NCBI GenBank assembly: GCA_034440455.1
Contig: JAWXCB010000026.1
Location: forward strand, 1-43,974
Origin: JAWXCB01 sp034440455
GTDB taxonomy: Bacteria > Bacteroidota > Bacteroidia > Chitinophagales > CAIOSU01
Direction: 5' to 3'
DNA length: 43,974 nucleotides
Shown piece after piece: positions 25,080 to 33,316 of the stretch (position 1 is its first letter; each line of letters begins with the position of its first letter). A model generated the notes under the pieces. That model did no database searches, was not told the DNA's origin, and was given only the letters and a program-made list of their open reading frames with translations. The position numbers and the translations under genes are program-made.

Positions 25080-26936
25080 ATGTATATTCTTGGAATATCG
25101 GCATTCTATCACGACTCCGCAGCAGCCATTCTCAAAGATGGCGAAATCATAGCCGCAGCCCACGAAGAACGGTTCACACGCAAGAAACATGATGCAAACT
25201 TTCCCGTTCAGGCTGCTAAGTTCTGTCTTGAGCAATGCGGCAAAACATTAGATGACATGGAAGCCGTAGTGTTCTATGACAAGCCCTTCCTCAAGTTTGA
25301 GCGACTGCTCGAAACATATTATGGCTTCGCTCCAAAAGGAGTGCGCTCCTTCATCACCTCCATGCCCGTATGGATGAAGGAAAAACTCTTTTTGAAAAAA
25401 CTCATTTTCGATGAGTTGAAAGAAGTGGGCAAATACGATACGAAAAAGCTCAAATTGCTTTTTCCCGAGCATCACCTTTCGCACGCAGCCAGCGCATATT
25501 ATCCTTCGAATTATAAAGACGCAGCCATTCTTACAATTGATGGAGTAGGGGAGTGGTCAACGGCATCCATCTGTCACGGGCAGGAAAACAAAATCACCAT
25601 CCTCAAAGAATTGCATTTTCCCCATTCCGTTGGCCTGTTGTATTCAGCGTTCACCTATTATCTCGGCTTCCGCGTCAATTCAGGCGAATATAAATTGATG
25701 GGACTTGCGCCTTATGGAAATCCTAATTCCGAGCGCGTAAAGAAATATTATAACACCATCGTGAGCGAGTTGGCAGATATAAAAGACGATGGCTCCGTGT
25801 GGCTCAATCAAAAATATTTCAACTACGCAGTGGGGCTTACCATGGCAAATGATGCTGCGTGGGAAAAACTCTTCGACTTAAAGAAGCGCGAACCCGAAGC
25901 CGAAACAACACAAGCGTATTGCGACTTAGGTCTCGCCATTCAGCAAGTCACAGAAGATATTGTAATCAAAATGGCGCGTCACGCAAAAGCGCTCACCGGC
26001 AGCGAAAACCTCTGCATGGCGGGCGGTGTCGCGTTGAATTGTGTTGCAAACGGAAAACTGCTCAAGGAAAATATTTTTAAGAACATCTACATCCAGCCCG
26101 CAGCAGGCGATGCAGGAGGCGCGTTGGGCGCGGCATTGAGCGGCTGGCATATCTATCTCGACAAGCCCAGAACCTATTCATCGTCTTATGACCTGATGAA
26201 GGGCGCCTATCTCGGTCCCGAATACTTTGACCACGAAGTGGAGTTTGTTACAAAGAAATATGATGCGCCTCACACCTATTTTGAAGATGCCGATGAACTG
26301 TGCAATGCTGTTGCAAGGCTGATGAGCGAAGGAAACGTAGTCGGCTGGGTGCAGGGCAAGGCAGAATGGGGACCGCGCTCGCTCGGCAATCGCAGCATTC
26401 TTGCCGACCCGCGTAACACGGAAATGCAAAAGCGCTTGAATCTGAAAATCAAATACCGCGAGAGCTTCCGCCCCTTCGCGCCTGCGGTGCTCGAAGAAGA
26501 TGTAGATGAATATTTTGATTTGCAGCAGCAGTCGCCCTACATGCTGCTGATTGGCGAAGTGAAAAAAGAATTGCGCGAGCATCTGCCTTCCAATTATCAC
26601 GACCTGCCGCTGAAAGAGAAACTCTACTACACGCGCTCCACCCTGCCCGCCATCACGCACCTTGATTTCAGCGCGCGTGTACAAACGGTGAGCAAAGAAA
26701 CCAACCCGCGCTTTCATAAACTGATAACAGCGTTTAAGGAATTCACAGGAGTAGGCGTGGTAGTAAACACGAGCTACAACGTGCGCGGTGAGCCGATTGT
26801 GAATACGCCTGATGATGCCTATCGCTGCTTCATCAACACCGAAATGGATTATCTCGTAGTGGGAAATTATTTGTTTGATAAAACGAAACAGCCTCCGCGC
26901 AAATTTGAAAACACATACAGCGCGGTGCTTGATTAA
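25080..26936 (+). CDS. NodU/CmcH-family carbamoyltransferase
   Basis: The 618-residue protein, from the ATG at 25080, has the N-terminal Kae1-like kinase-fold domain: ILGISAFYHDSAAAILKDGE, HHLSHAASAYYPS, and the nucleotide motif ILTIDGVGEWST. It ends with the YrdC-like C-terminal domain (GPRSLGNRSILADPR, KYRESFRPFAPAVLEED, FTGVGVVVNTSYNVRGEPIV). It transfers a carbamoyl group from carbamoyl phosphate through carbamoyl-adenylate to a hydroxyl, often on a sugar or natural product. It is followed by DUF5989 and SxtJ genes, its usual partners. The acceptor is unknown. Confidence 0.92.
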   Translation: MYILGISAFYHDSAAAILKDGEIIAAAHEERFTRKKHDANFPVQAAKFCLEQCGKTLDDMEAVVFYDKPFLKFERLLETYYGFAPKGVRSFITSMPVWMKEKLFLKKLIFDELKEVGKYDTKKLKLLFPEHHLSHAASAYYPSNYKDAAILTIDGVGEWSTASICHGQENKITILKELHFPHSVGLLYSAFTYYLGFRVNSGEYKLMGLAPYGNPNSERVKKYYNTIVSELADIKDDGSVWLNQKYFNYAVGLTMANDAAWEKLFDLKKREPEAETTQAYCDLGLAIQQVTEDIVIKMARHAKALTGSENLCMAGGVALNCVANGKLLKENIFKNIYIQPAAGDAGGALGAALSGWHIYLDKPRTYSSSYDLMKGAYLGPEYFDHEVEFVTKKYDAPHTYFEDADELCNAVARLMSEGNVVGWVQGKAEWGPRSLGNRSILADPRNTEMQKRLNLKIKYRESFRPFAPAVLEEDVDEYFDLQQQSPYMLLIGEVKKELREHLPSNYHDLPLKEKLYYTRSTLPAITHLDFSARVQTVSKETNPRFHKLITAFKEFTGVGVVVNTSYNVRGEPIVNTPDDAYRCFINTEMDYLVVGNYLFDKTKQPPRKFENTYSAVLD

Positions 26937-26963
26937 ATTTCTTATTTTTCAAAAAAGAATGTT

Positions 26964-27116
26964 ATGGTCGAGTTTCTCAAAGAGTTTTGGCAGTTCCTGA
27001 TGGAACGGAAAAAGTGGTGGCTTATCCCCATCGTGGTGGTGTTGCTGCTTGTCGGTGTGTTGCTCGTGATTGGCGGAGGCTCGTCAACGGCTCCCTTTAT
27101 TTACACGCTGTTCTGA
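26964..27116 (+). CDS. DUF5989 (SxtK-like) small membrane protein
   Basis: This 50-residue protein has an amphipathic charged start (MVEFLKEFWQFLMERKKWW) and one transmembrane helix (LIPIVVVLLLVGVLLVIGGG), ending in STAPFIYTLF. The pattern is that of DUF5989 proteins, found right after NodU/CmcH carbamoyltransferases and resembling SxtK of the saxitoxin cluster. The function is unknown; a membrane anchor or accessory role for the carbamoyltransferase is inferred from the constant pairing. It starts 27 bases after the carbamoyltransferase stop and is followed six bases later by the SxtJ start. Confidence 0.85.
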   Translation: MVEFLKEFWQFLMERKKWWLIPIVVVLLLVGVLLVIGGGSSTAPFIYTLF

Positions 27117-27122
27117 TTGCCC

Positions 27123-27506
27123 ATGCAACTGAAACTTCCCAAAGAGCCTTACAAAGATATCCTCACTATGAGCGCGGGGTTTCTCATCCTGCATCTACTG
27201 GTGAGAAGAAATCTGCTGCTGAAAGACATCCTGTTTTATCTTGGCATCGGCATTCCGGTGGTTAGTTTGTTGTCATCGTTTGTTGCCAATAAGATTGTGT
27301 GGGCATGGTACAAGCTCGCGCAGGGATTAGGCTATGTCAACTCCCGAATTATTTTGTCGTTAATATTTTTCGTGTTCCTCACGCCTCTTGCATTTCTTTC
27401 TCGTTTGAAGAAAGGCGATTCGTTGCATTTGAAAAAATCAGAGGGGAGTTATTTTATCACACGGAATCATCCTTACGCAAAAAAGGATTTGGAGAAGATG
27501 TGGTGA
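27123..27506 (+). CDS. SxtJ-family membrane protein
   Basis: The 127-residue protein has three hydrophobic segments (about residues 15-30, 38-58 and 76-96) and a basic C-terminal tail with HLKKSEGSYFITRNHPYAKK. This tail and size fit the SxtJ family, named for an unassigned gene beside the saxitoxin O-carbamoyltransferase. Here it completes a carbamoyltransferase-DUF5989-SxtJ operon. The start ATG at 27123 was preferred over a TTG six bases earlier. The biochemical role is unknown. Confidence 0.82.
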   Translation: MQLKLPKEPYKDILTMSAGFLILHLLVRRNLLLKDILFYLGIGIPVVSLLSSFVANKIVWAWYKLAQGLGYVNSRIILSLIFFVFLTPLAFLSRLKKGDSLHLKKSEGSYFITRNHPYAKKDLEKMW

Positions 27507-27550
27507 TTGCAATGCCGGGCTTATCGGACTCGTTCCGGCATCTCCAAGTA

Positions 27551-27579
27551 GGGGATTCCGGCATAAAGCCGGAATGACA
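27551..27579. repeat. REP-like palindrome, copy 2
   Basis: This is base-for-base identical over 29 bases to 6620-6648 and forms the same 8-bp-stem hairpin. A second, related imperfect palindrome (ATGCCGG ... CCGGCAT) lies just upstream at about 27511-27542. Both lie between the SxtJ gene and the tRNA and may act as an mRNA end or boundary. Confidence 0.8.
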
Positions 27580-27611
27580 AACGCAATCTTTCACTTCTTT
27601 CCTCAAATCCC

Positions 27612-27619
27612 TAAATTTG
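27612..27619 (+). promoter_or_regulatory. candidate -7 box for the CAU tRNA
   Basis: TAAATTTG matches the Bacteroidota -7 consensus exactly, 19 bases before the tRNA 5' end. The same octamer stands in front of tRNA-Gln at 41830. The -33 element is weak. Confidence 0.55.
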
Positions 27620-27638
27620 CATCCGTCTTGATTTATCA

Positions 27639-27711
<73 letters not shown>

Positions 27712-27733
27712 CAATTTCACTTCTTCGTTTCCC

Positions 27734-28342
27734 TTGCATATCAAGAACATTATTTTCGACCTCGGTGGGGTTATCATCAACATATACCCGGAGCGCAGCC
27801 TGCAAGCATTTTCGCAATATGCAGAGGGGCTGGGAGACTCTTCGGTTTACCGGCAGTTGTTATTTCATGAATTTGAAACAGGTAAAATTCATGCTGATGA
27901 ATTTCGTGAGCGCGTGCGCGTGCAACTCAATTTAAATATCACCAACGCGCAGATTGACGACTGCATGATTGCCATGCTTGGCGATGTCCCATCCGAAAGA
28001 ATACAAACGCTTGAGCGGGTACACAAAAAGTATTTCACAGCGCTGTTGAGCAACACCAATGCGATTCATTATGATGCCGTTGCTGGATATATCGGCAAAA
28101 GATACAGCAACCTTCCGTTTAATAACTATTTTCATAAGGCTTACTTTTCGCACCTTGTGGGCTTGCGCAAGCCTGACACGCGCATTTATGAATTGGTGTT
28201 GCGCGAAAACAATCTCGTGCCCGAAGAAACGCTTTTCCTCGATGACTTAGGTGAAAATCTGAAAGCCGCCCGTTCGCTGGGAATTCAAACCATCAAGGTC
28301 ACGCCTGAGAACGGCATAGTTGATATTTTATCAGATTTCTGA
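27734..28342 (+). CDS. HAD-IA phosphatase (YihX-like)
   Basis: The 202-residue protein begins with a TTG that places HIKNIIFDLGGVIINI at the N-terminus. Motif I lacks the second aspartate (DLGGV), as in YihX-type glucose-1-phosphate phosphatases. Motif II is ALLSNTN, motif III lies around VGLRKPDTRIYELV, and motif IV is TLFLDDLGENLKAARSLGI. No in-frame ATG precedes motif I, so the TTG start is the only one that keeps the domain whole. It begins 22 bases after the tRNA. The substrate is likely a small sugar phosphate. Confidence 0.85.
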   Translation: MHIKNIIFDLGGVIINIYPERSLQAFSQYAEGLGDSSVYRQLLFHEFETGKIHADEFRERVRVQLNLNITNAQIDDCMIAMLGDVPSERIQTLERVHKKYFTALLSNTNAIHYDAVAGYIGKRYSNLPFNNYFHKAYFSHLVGLRKPDTRIYELVLRENNLVPEETLFLDDLGENLKAARSLGIQTIKVTPENGIVDILSDF

Positions 28343-28365
28343 TTATTTTCACGCATGGCAAAAAG

Positions 28366-28395
28366 GTTTTTCTCTGCGTCTTTGCGCCTCTGCGC
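28366..28395. repeat. CTTTGCGCCTCTGCG-type dispersed repeat
   Basis: The stretch resembles the reverse complement of 31491-31512 (CACGCAAAGGCGCAAAG). G/C-rich heptamer-like units of this kind occur in intergenic DNA of many Bacteroidota. It sits between the phosphatase and the next secreted-protein gene. Confidence 0.4.
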
Positions 28396-28413
28396 GAACC
28401 ATTCTTCTTAACC

Positions 28414-28806
28414 ATGAAAAAGTACAATTGGATTCTGCTTTGTTTCTTACTCGCTGCTTCAGCGCTTCATGCTCGCGCACAAACTTCCATTCTTTTTTGC
28501 GGTGGCGTTGAAAATGACAAACCCGTTGGAGTGAGCGACAGATTTTATCCTGATTCAGCAAGCACCTATCTCTATGCTTTATATGTGCAAGCAGCGCCTA
28601 TGGCAATGAAGCAGGTGAGCATGGAGTTGTTCAAGCAAAATGGAAATACATTTGAGCAGGTTGGCGAAAAGCAATCCTACACCGTGAAGCCGAAATGGAA
28701 ATACACTTATGTGAAATGTTACTTTGCTGCACCGGGACTTTACAAGGTGCGCCTTTCAGATGCAAGCGGAAAGCAACTTGCAGAGGGCATTGTGACGATT
28801 ATTTAG
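28414..28806 (+). CDS. small secreted protein of unknown function
   Basis: The 130-residue protein has a signal peptide (1-22, ending ARAQ). A compact beta-rich domain follows with ILFCGGVENDKPVGVSDRFY, YLYALYVQAAPMAMKQVSME and WKYTYVKCYFAAPGLYKVRL. The wording suggests a small carbohydrate-binding or Ig-like fold. I do not recognise the family. It is convergent with hemW, five bases away. Confidence 0.7.
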   Translation: MKKYNWILLCFLLAASALHARAQTSILFCGGVENDKPVGVSDRFYPDSASTYLYALYVQAAPMAMKQVSMELFKQNGNTFEQVGEKQSYTVKPKWKYTYVKCYFAAPGLYKVRLSDASGKQLAEGIVTII

Positions 28807-28811
28807 GTTGC

Positions 28812-30017
28812 CTAATCTGTTTCAAACAATTCGCTGATGATTTTATCAGCAATCAGTTTTCCTTTTCGAGTGAGTATGATTTTTTCGCTTTCTGCCTGAA
28901 GGGATTGATTCTCAAAAAACGGTTCTGCATTTTTCTCAAACTGCTCAACGTGTTCTTCACCGAATTTTTCTTTCAGAAGATTTTTATCAACTCCCCACTT
29001 TGTTCTCAGCGCAGTCATGATGTATTCATTGAAACGGTTGTTTTCCGTAAGCGTTTCTTTTTCGAAATTCAATTCGCCTGTTGAAAGCGATTGCACATAG
29101 AGCGTGTTGTTGGAAATATTCCACTGCCGCGATACGCTATCAAACGAATGCGCGGAGGGACCCAAGCCGAGATATTTTTTGCCCGTCCAATAGGAAGTGT
29201 TGTGTTTAGAATAAATGCCCGGCTTGCAGAAATTGGAGATTTCGTAATGCTCATAATTGTTCGCTTCTGCAAAGTCCATGAGTTGTTCAAATTGTTGCGC
29301 TGCCTGCGCATCATTCACATCAGGCATTTTTTTCTCGCGGATAAATTTATCGAGCGCAGTTTTCGGCTCCACAGTGAGGCAGTAAGCCGAAAAATGCGGA
29401 ATGCCGAGTTCGGATAGCTTTTGGAGATTCTGTAGGAATTTTTTTGTCGTGGGTAGCGAGTCACGAGTCACAAGTCCTGAGTCTCGTGTCTCATATCTCT
29501 TGTCTAAGGTCTCACGTCTCACGTCTATTTCGGGTATTCCATAAATCAAATCAATGGTGATGTTTTCAAATCCTGCATCTTGTGCGAGCTTAATCGAATA
29601 ATCAGCCTGTTGTGCATTATGTGCGCGGTGCAGATACTTCAGGTCATCATCCTGAAACGACTGCACGCCAATGCTAAAGCGATTTACGGCTGTTGTTTTC
29701 AGTTCGCTGATTTTCTTTTTCTCCAAATCATCAGGATTTGCTTCGAGCGTAACTTCTGCACCGGGCACAATTACAAATTGACGGTGCAGCGCATCAAGTA
29801 TTCTTTTCACCTCATCTCCTGACAGCAGTGAAGGAGTGCCTCCACCGAAATAAACGGTTTCGATTTTTTCGCCTTCGAGATAATTTTTTTGCAGCGTGAT
29901 TTCCTTCAGCAACGCATCCACAAAGGCTTCTTTCCCATTTTGATTCACCGTGAAATGAAAGTTGCAGTAGTGACAGGCTTGTCTGCAAAAAGGAATGTGG
30001 ATGTAGATGCCTGCCAT
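28812..30017 (-). CDS. hemW: HemW-family radical SAM protein with a repeat-derived insertion
   Basis: The 401-residue protein begins MAGIYIHIPFCRQACHYCNF with the radical SAM CxxxCxxC motif (C11, C15, C18). GGGTPSLL, LEANPDDL, VQSFQDDDLKYLHRAH and GLGPSAHSF follow, all typical of HemW. HemW is a haem chaperone related to HemN and is often annotated as coproporphyrinogen oxidase-like. Residues ~165-192, between DLIYGIPEID and FLQNLQKLSELGIPHFS, are extra compared with the family and are encoded largely by a ten-unit heptanucleotide repeat. The frame is kept. The gene is convergent with the preceding one. Confidence 0.88.
   Translation of the reverse strand: MAGIYIHIPFCRQACHYCNFHFTVNQNGKEAFVDALLKEITLQKNYLEGEKIETVYFGGGTPSLLSGDEVKRILDALHRQFVIVPGAEVTLEANPDDLEKKKISELKTTAVNRFSIGVQSFQDDDLKYLHRAHNAQQADYSIKLAQDAGFENITIDLIYGIPEIDVRRETLDKRYETRDSGLVTRDSLPTTKKFLQNLQKLSELGIPHFSAYCLTVEPKTALDKFIREKKMPDVNDAQAAQQFEQLMDFAEANNYEHYEISNFCKPGIYSKHNTSYWTGKKYLGLGPSAHSFDSVSRQWNISNNTLYVQSLSTGELNFEKETLTENNRFNEYIMTALRTKWGVDKNLLKEKFGEEHVEQFEKNAEPFFENQSLQAESEKIILTRKGKLIADKIISELFETD
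29457..29526 (-). repeat. ten-unit heptanucleotide repeat inside hemW
   Basis: Read on the minus strand, this 70-base block divides into ten 7-base units: AGACGTG twice, then AGACCTT, AGACAAG, AGATATG, AGACACG, AGACTCA, GGACTTG and TGACTCG twice. The period is exact although units have diverged. Such GAGAC-type heptamers are known from intergenic DNA, so their presence inside a conserved gene is unusual. It encodes most of the extra residues ~165-192 of HemW. Confidence 0.88.
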
Positions 30018-30039
30018 GCGATTAGAGAAGTCGGAATGC

Positions 30040-30372
30040 CTAAAAAATTTCTAAGCAAAAATTGTTAGCATTCTCAATAAAATGCCGAATGGAGAGGTGA
30101 TTAAAATCAAGCAGACGCAGAATGTGGCTTGTCGAAGAGTTGCCGCTGCGTATCCAGAAGATTTTTGGCGGGTATCCTTTCAGAAATCCGATGTCATAAA
30201 AATCCGCATCTTGTGAAAGAATGGTAAATCCATTTGCTTTTGCATAATCCCAGATTGCAGTGTCATCGGCTTTTTCCAAGCCAATGTTTTTCACGTGAAC
30301 AGAACCTTCAAATTTTCCGCTCAGATGCAGCAAAATTTTGTGAGACAGATTATGGTCAACCAGCAGTTTCAC
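30040..30372 (-). CDS. DUF5615 PIN-like protein (putative toxin)
   Basis: The 110-residue protein from a GTG start shows KLLVDHNLSHKILLHLSGKF, then EKADDTAIWDYAKANGFTIL and SQDADFYDI. Acidic residues D6, D37/D38 and D55/D57 are arranged as in DUF5615/Mut7-C PIN-like nucleases. Its start overlaps the stop of the DUF433 gene (TAGTG), so the two are translated together. The pair is regarded as a toxin-antitoxin-like module, with RNA cleavage predicted rather than shown. Confidence 0.82.
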   Translation of the reverse strand: MKLLVDHNLSHKILLHLSGKFEGSVHVKNIGLEKADDTAIWDYAKANGFTILSQDADFYDIGFLKGYPPKIFWIRSGNSSTSHILRLLDFNHLSIRHFIENANNFCLEIF

Positions 30373-30605
30373 TATTTCAAATAAGTAACTCTGCTTTCGC
30401 GGTCAGCGGCAAAATGCAATGCTGCGGTAATATCCTCTTGCGTGAGGTCGGGAAAATCTTCAATAATTTCCCGCGTGGTCATGCCGGATGCAAGCCAATT
30501 AAGAATATCATAAACCGTAATGCGCATCCCCCTGATGCAGGGTTTGCCGCCACGCTTGCCGGGCTCAATCGTGATGATATTTCTGAAATCTGTCGGCTTG
30601 CTCAT
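30372..30605 (-). CDS. DUF433 protein (putative antitoxin)
   Basis: The 77-residue protein, from the ATG at 30605, contains ITIEPGKRGGKPCIRGMRIT, VYDILNWLASGMTTREIIED and FPDLTQEDITAALHFAADRE, the whole DUF433 core with its winged-helix-like motif. DUF433 proteins accompany DUF5615 PIN-like proteins and are predicted to bind DNA and repress the pair. A start further upstream would read through the hairpin at 30655-30687 and was rejected. Confidence 0.87.
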   Translation of the reverse strand: MSKPTDFRNIITIEPGKRGGKPCIRGMRITVYDILNWLASGMTTREIIEDFPDLTQEDITAALHFAADRESRVTYLK

Positions 30606-30654
30606 GGGTGTTGTTAAAGTAAAGTTAGCGAGAAATGCTCTTCTGCTAAAACCA

Positions 30655-30687
30655 AAAACGCCTGCCGGTTTTGCCGACAAGCGTTTT
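30655..30687. terminator. bidirectional hairpin terminator
   Basis: AAAACGCCTGCCGG and CCGACAAGCGTTTT pair with two G-T wobbles around a TTTTG loop. On the plus strand the stem is followed by ATTTTGTT, and on the minus strand by a T-run (GCGTTTTTGGTTTT). On the minus strand it lies 97 bases after the lipoprotein gene at 30784 and before the DUF433 gene, so it plausibly separates those transcripts. Confidence 0.65.
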
Positions 30688-30783
30688 ATTTTGTTGTGAA
30701 GCCGAAAGACTTTTGTTTTTTCACGCATCCAAGTTGTGCTTGCATTTCATGCAGGGCGTGATGATTTGAATGAAAAGGGGAAA

Positions 30784-31218
30784 TTATTTGGGAGCTGAAA
30801 CATTTCTTGTATAAGTTCCGTTGGTACAGGTTGAACCTCCAGTTCTAACAACAGTCATAAACAGTGAAATATTATTCCCTGAATGAGTTCCGGTGCCTGA
30901 AAAGGTTTCATCCCCACTACAAACTGCTCCGTTCTGAGTAACTGTATTTAGAGTAAATGCATTTGCTGAATTCATGGTTGCTGATGAGAACGCTACATCA
31001 TATGCACCAGAGCCGCTTCCTGTATCCAAAGTAATGGATACCGTTGTATTATCAACTTTATTAACAACAATATCAGTATTATTCGAGGAGTGTGTGTAAT
31101 GCCCGACAATACTTGTTGTTAAATCAGTGCCGTTATTATCCCCATCTTCTTCTTTATCACACGCATTGAACATGAATGTTGCAACAAGAAGGCTAAGAAA
31201 CCAGAATCCGTTTTTCAT
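30784..31218 (-). CDS. small lipoprotein of unknown function
   Basis: The 144-residue protein has a lipoprotein signal (MKNGFWFLSLLVATFMFNAC, Cys20) and an acidic linker (DKEEDGDNNG). A beta-rich, Ser/Thr-rich domain follows (SIVGHYTHSSNNTDIVVNKV ... SGTGTHSGNNISLFMTVV). It resembles small lipocalin-like or DUF-type Bacteroidota lipoproteins but I cannot assign a family. It is probably anchored in the outer membrane. The next gene is divergent. Confidence 0.7.
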   Translation of the reverse strand: MKNGFWFLSLLVATFMFNACDKEEDGDNNGTDLTTSIVGHYTHSSNNTDIVVNKVDNTTVSITLDTGSGSGAYDVAFSSATMNSANAFTLNTVTQNGAVCSGDETFSGTGTHSGNNISLFMTVVRTGGSTCTNGTYTRNVSAPK

Positions 31219-31525
31219 ACTTTAAAATTTGTTTGTTTAAAAAGTGCGCCTACTCTGTTAAATGAGGGCTTTTCGGCATTCGCCCTTTTATTAAGTGAAA
31301 ACGAAAAAATGATTGAATGATAAATGGAGAAAATCGGGCTTCCGCTTAGGCGTTGCGCTTGAGCGCTGAGTGCCGCATAATAGGAGAATCAAATTTTAAA
31401 AAATTGTTTTCAGATTTCCAAATTCGAGATGCGCTATTTTCCATCAGTCTGCGTTCATAAACACAGAGTGCGCCTGTAGCCTAAGCCGTAATTTCACGCA
31501 AAGGCGCAAAGTGCATAAAGGAAGC
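31219..31525. other. intergenic region between divergent genes
   Basis: Nothing coding is visible here. It contains a weak hairpin at 31265-31286 (AGGGC/GCCCT, 12-base loop, followed by TTTTATT) and a dispersed CACGCAAAGGCGCAAAG repeat at about 31491-31512, adjacent to the start of the next gene. Promoters for both flanking genes should lie here, but I see no perfect TAnnTTTG box at a convincing distance. Confidence 0.4.
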
Positions 31526-33310
31526 ATGACCTCTTTTTTTTGGCTCATAATCTTGTTCTTGTCTGCGCCCTTGTTTACCTTTTCCCAAGATAAGAGCATC
31601 CTTAAAATCCACACACAGGGCAGCGACAACCAACATCTTGAAAAAAAATTCAAACTCAAAGAAGACTACTCCGGTGATGCTGAACTGCAAAGGGCATTGC
31701 AATCGCTCGTGCTGAAATTGCAAAGCAACGGCTACATCGAAGCCTCGGTTGACAGCCAGCAAACCACAGGAGACGCCAGTCATGTTTATTTGCATGTTGG
31801 GAATAAATACGAATGGGCGGCTCTTGATAAAGGAAATATTGAAGACGAGTTGTTACAGCAAATTGGCTTTAAAGAAAAATTTTACAACGGCACGTCTTTC
31901 AATTACAAAACCACTGAAAGCCTGCTGAATAAAATTGTTACCTATCATGAAAACAACGGCTATCCGTTTGCGCAGGTGAAGCTCGACAGCATTGCGATTG
32001 AAGAAAATAAAATTGCAGCAGCGCTTTTCCTCGACCGCAGGCAGTTGATGAAATATGACACGATTGCGCTGCATGGCGAAACCGGAATTTCAAAGCGTTT
32101 TCTTTATAGCTATCTCGGCATCAAACCGAAAGGGCTGTATAACGAGAGCAACATCCGCAAGGCGAATAAGCGCATCAGCGAGCTTTCGTTTTTGCAACAG
32201 GAACAGCCGATGCAGGTGTTGTTTCAGGGCGAGCAGGCGAAGCTGCATTTTTATTTGAAAGACAAGCAGGCGAGCCGTTTTGATTTTCTGTTGGGCATTC
32301 TTCCTAATAACGATGCGACAGGAAAGGTGCTGATTACGGGCGAGGTGCTGCTTGATTTGGTGAGCGCATTCGGCAGGGGCGAGCAGTTTTTTTTGAATTG
32401 GAAAAGATTGCAAGCGCGTACGCAAAGCCTTGATGTGGCATTCAAATTTCCCTATTTGCTTTCTACGCCTATCGGAGTTGACTTTGCATTTAACCTCTAT
32501 AAGCGCGACACGATTTTTCTGGATTTGAATTGGGAGGTCGGTTTTCAATATTTGTTTGCGGGAGGAAATTATTTTAAAGCGTTTGTGCAAAATAAAATGA
32601 CCAACGTGTTGAACGTGGACACCAATGTGATTCTTAATACACGCACAATTCCTGCCGTGAGCGATGTGCGGAATACCTTGTTTGGCGTGGAATATTTTCG
32701 CGAAAATTTAGACTACCGAATCAATCCTAAAAAAGGTTATTCGTTGTTGCTAAAAGCGGGCGCGGGCACACGAAAGATTGATGAACTTTCGGAGGTAATC
32801 GGATTGAACGACCCTGAAAATCCCGGGAATACTTTCGCAAGTCTTTATGACAGCGTTGATTTAAAAACCGTACAATACAAATTTGATTACCGCATTGATA
32901 AATATTGGCAGCTTGGAAAACGCTCTACGGTGAAAACAACATTGCGCGGGGGCGCCCTTGTGAGCGATAATGTATTTGAAAATGAAATGTACCGCATCGG
33001 GGGCAACCGCTTATTGCGCGGCTTCGATGAAGAATCTATTTTCAGTTCGCTGTTTAATGTGGTGACGCTGGAATACCGTTTTCTGCTGTCGAAAAATTCG
33101 CACTTTAATTTTTTCTTTGATGGAGCCTATACAGAATACCGAATGCAGGATGCATACAGGAATGATTTTCCGTTTGGCTTCGGAGCAGGCTTGGCGTTTG
33201 AAACAAAAGCGGGATTATTTGGCGTGAGCTATGCGCTGGGCAGGCAACAAAATAATCCGGTGGATTTTAAATCAGCTAAGATTCATTTCGGGTATGTCAA
33301 TTATTTTTGA
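31526..33310 (+). CDS. TamA/BamA-like outer-membrane protein
   Basis: The 594-residue protein from the ATG at 31526 has a signal peptide (MTSFFWLIILFLSAPLFTFS, then Q) and an N-terminal POTRA-like periplasmic region. A C-terminal Omp85-type barrel follows, with the hallmark loop RIGGNRLLRGFDEESIF. The barrel ends in strands finishing FGYVNYF. It belongs to the BamA/TamA surface-antigen superfamily that inserts or translocates outer-membrane components, with partners unknown. A GTG at 31511 was rejected because it runs through repeat sequence. DUF4271 follows six bases later. Confidence 0.85.
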   Translation: MTSFFWLIILFLSAPLFTFSQDKSILKIHTQGSDNQHLEKKFKLKEDYSGDAELQRALQSLVLKLQSNGYIEASVDSQQTTGDASHVYLHVGNKYEWAALDKGNIEDELLQQIGFKEKFYNGTSFNYKTTESLLNKIVTYHENNGYPFAQVKLDSIAIEENKIAAALFLDRRQLMKYDTIALHGETGISKRFLYSYLGIKPKGLYNESNIRKANKRISELSFLQQEQPMQVLFQGEQAKLHFYLKDKQASRFDFLLGILPNNDATGKVLITGEVLLDLVSAFGRGEQFFLNWKRLQARTQSLDVAFKFPYLLSTPIGVDFAFNLYKRDTIFLDLNWEVGFQYLFAGGNYFKAFVQNKMTNVLNVDTNVILNTRTIPAVSDVRNTLFGVEYFRENLDYRINPKKGYSLLLKAGAGTRKIDELSEVIGLNDPENPGNTFASLYDSVDLKTVQYKFDYRIDKYWQLGKRSTVKTTLRGGALVSDNVFENEMYRIGGNRLLRGFDEESIFSSLFNVVTLEYRFLLSKNSHFNFFFDGAYTEYRMQDAYRNDFPFGFGAGLAFETKAGLFGVSYALGRQQNNPVDFKSAKIHFGYVNYF

Positions 33311-33316
33311 AGGCGC

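Noticed and set aside
29457..29526. CRISPR-like repeat array
   Set aside because: The units are 7 bases long without spacers and lie inside a coding gene.
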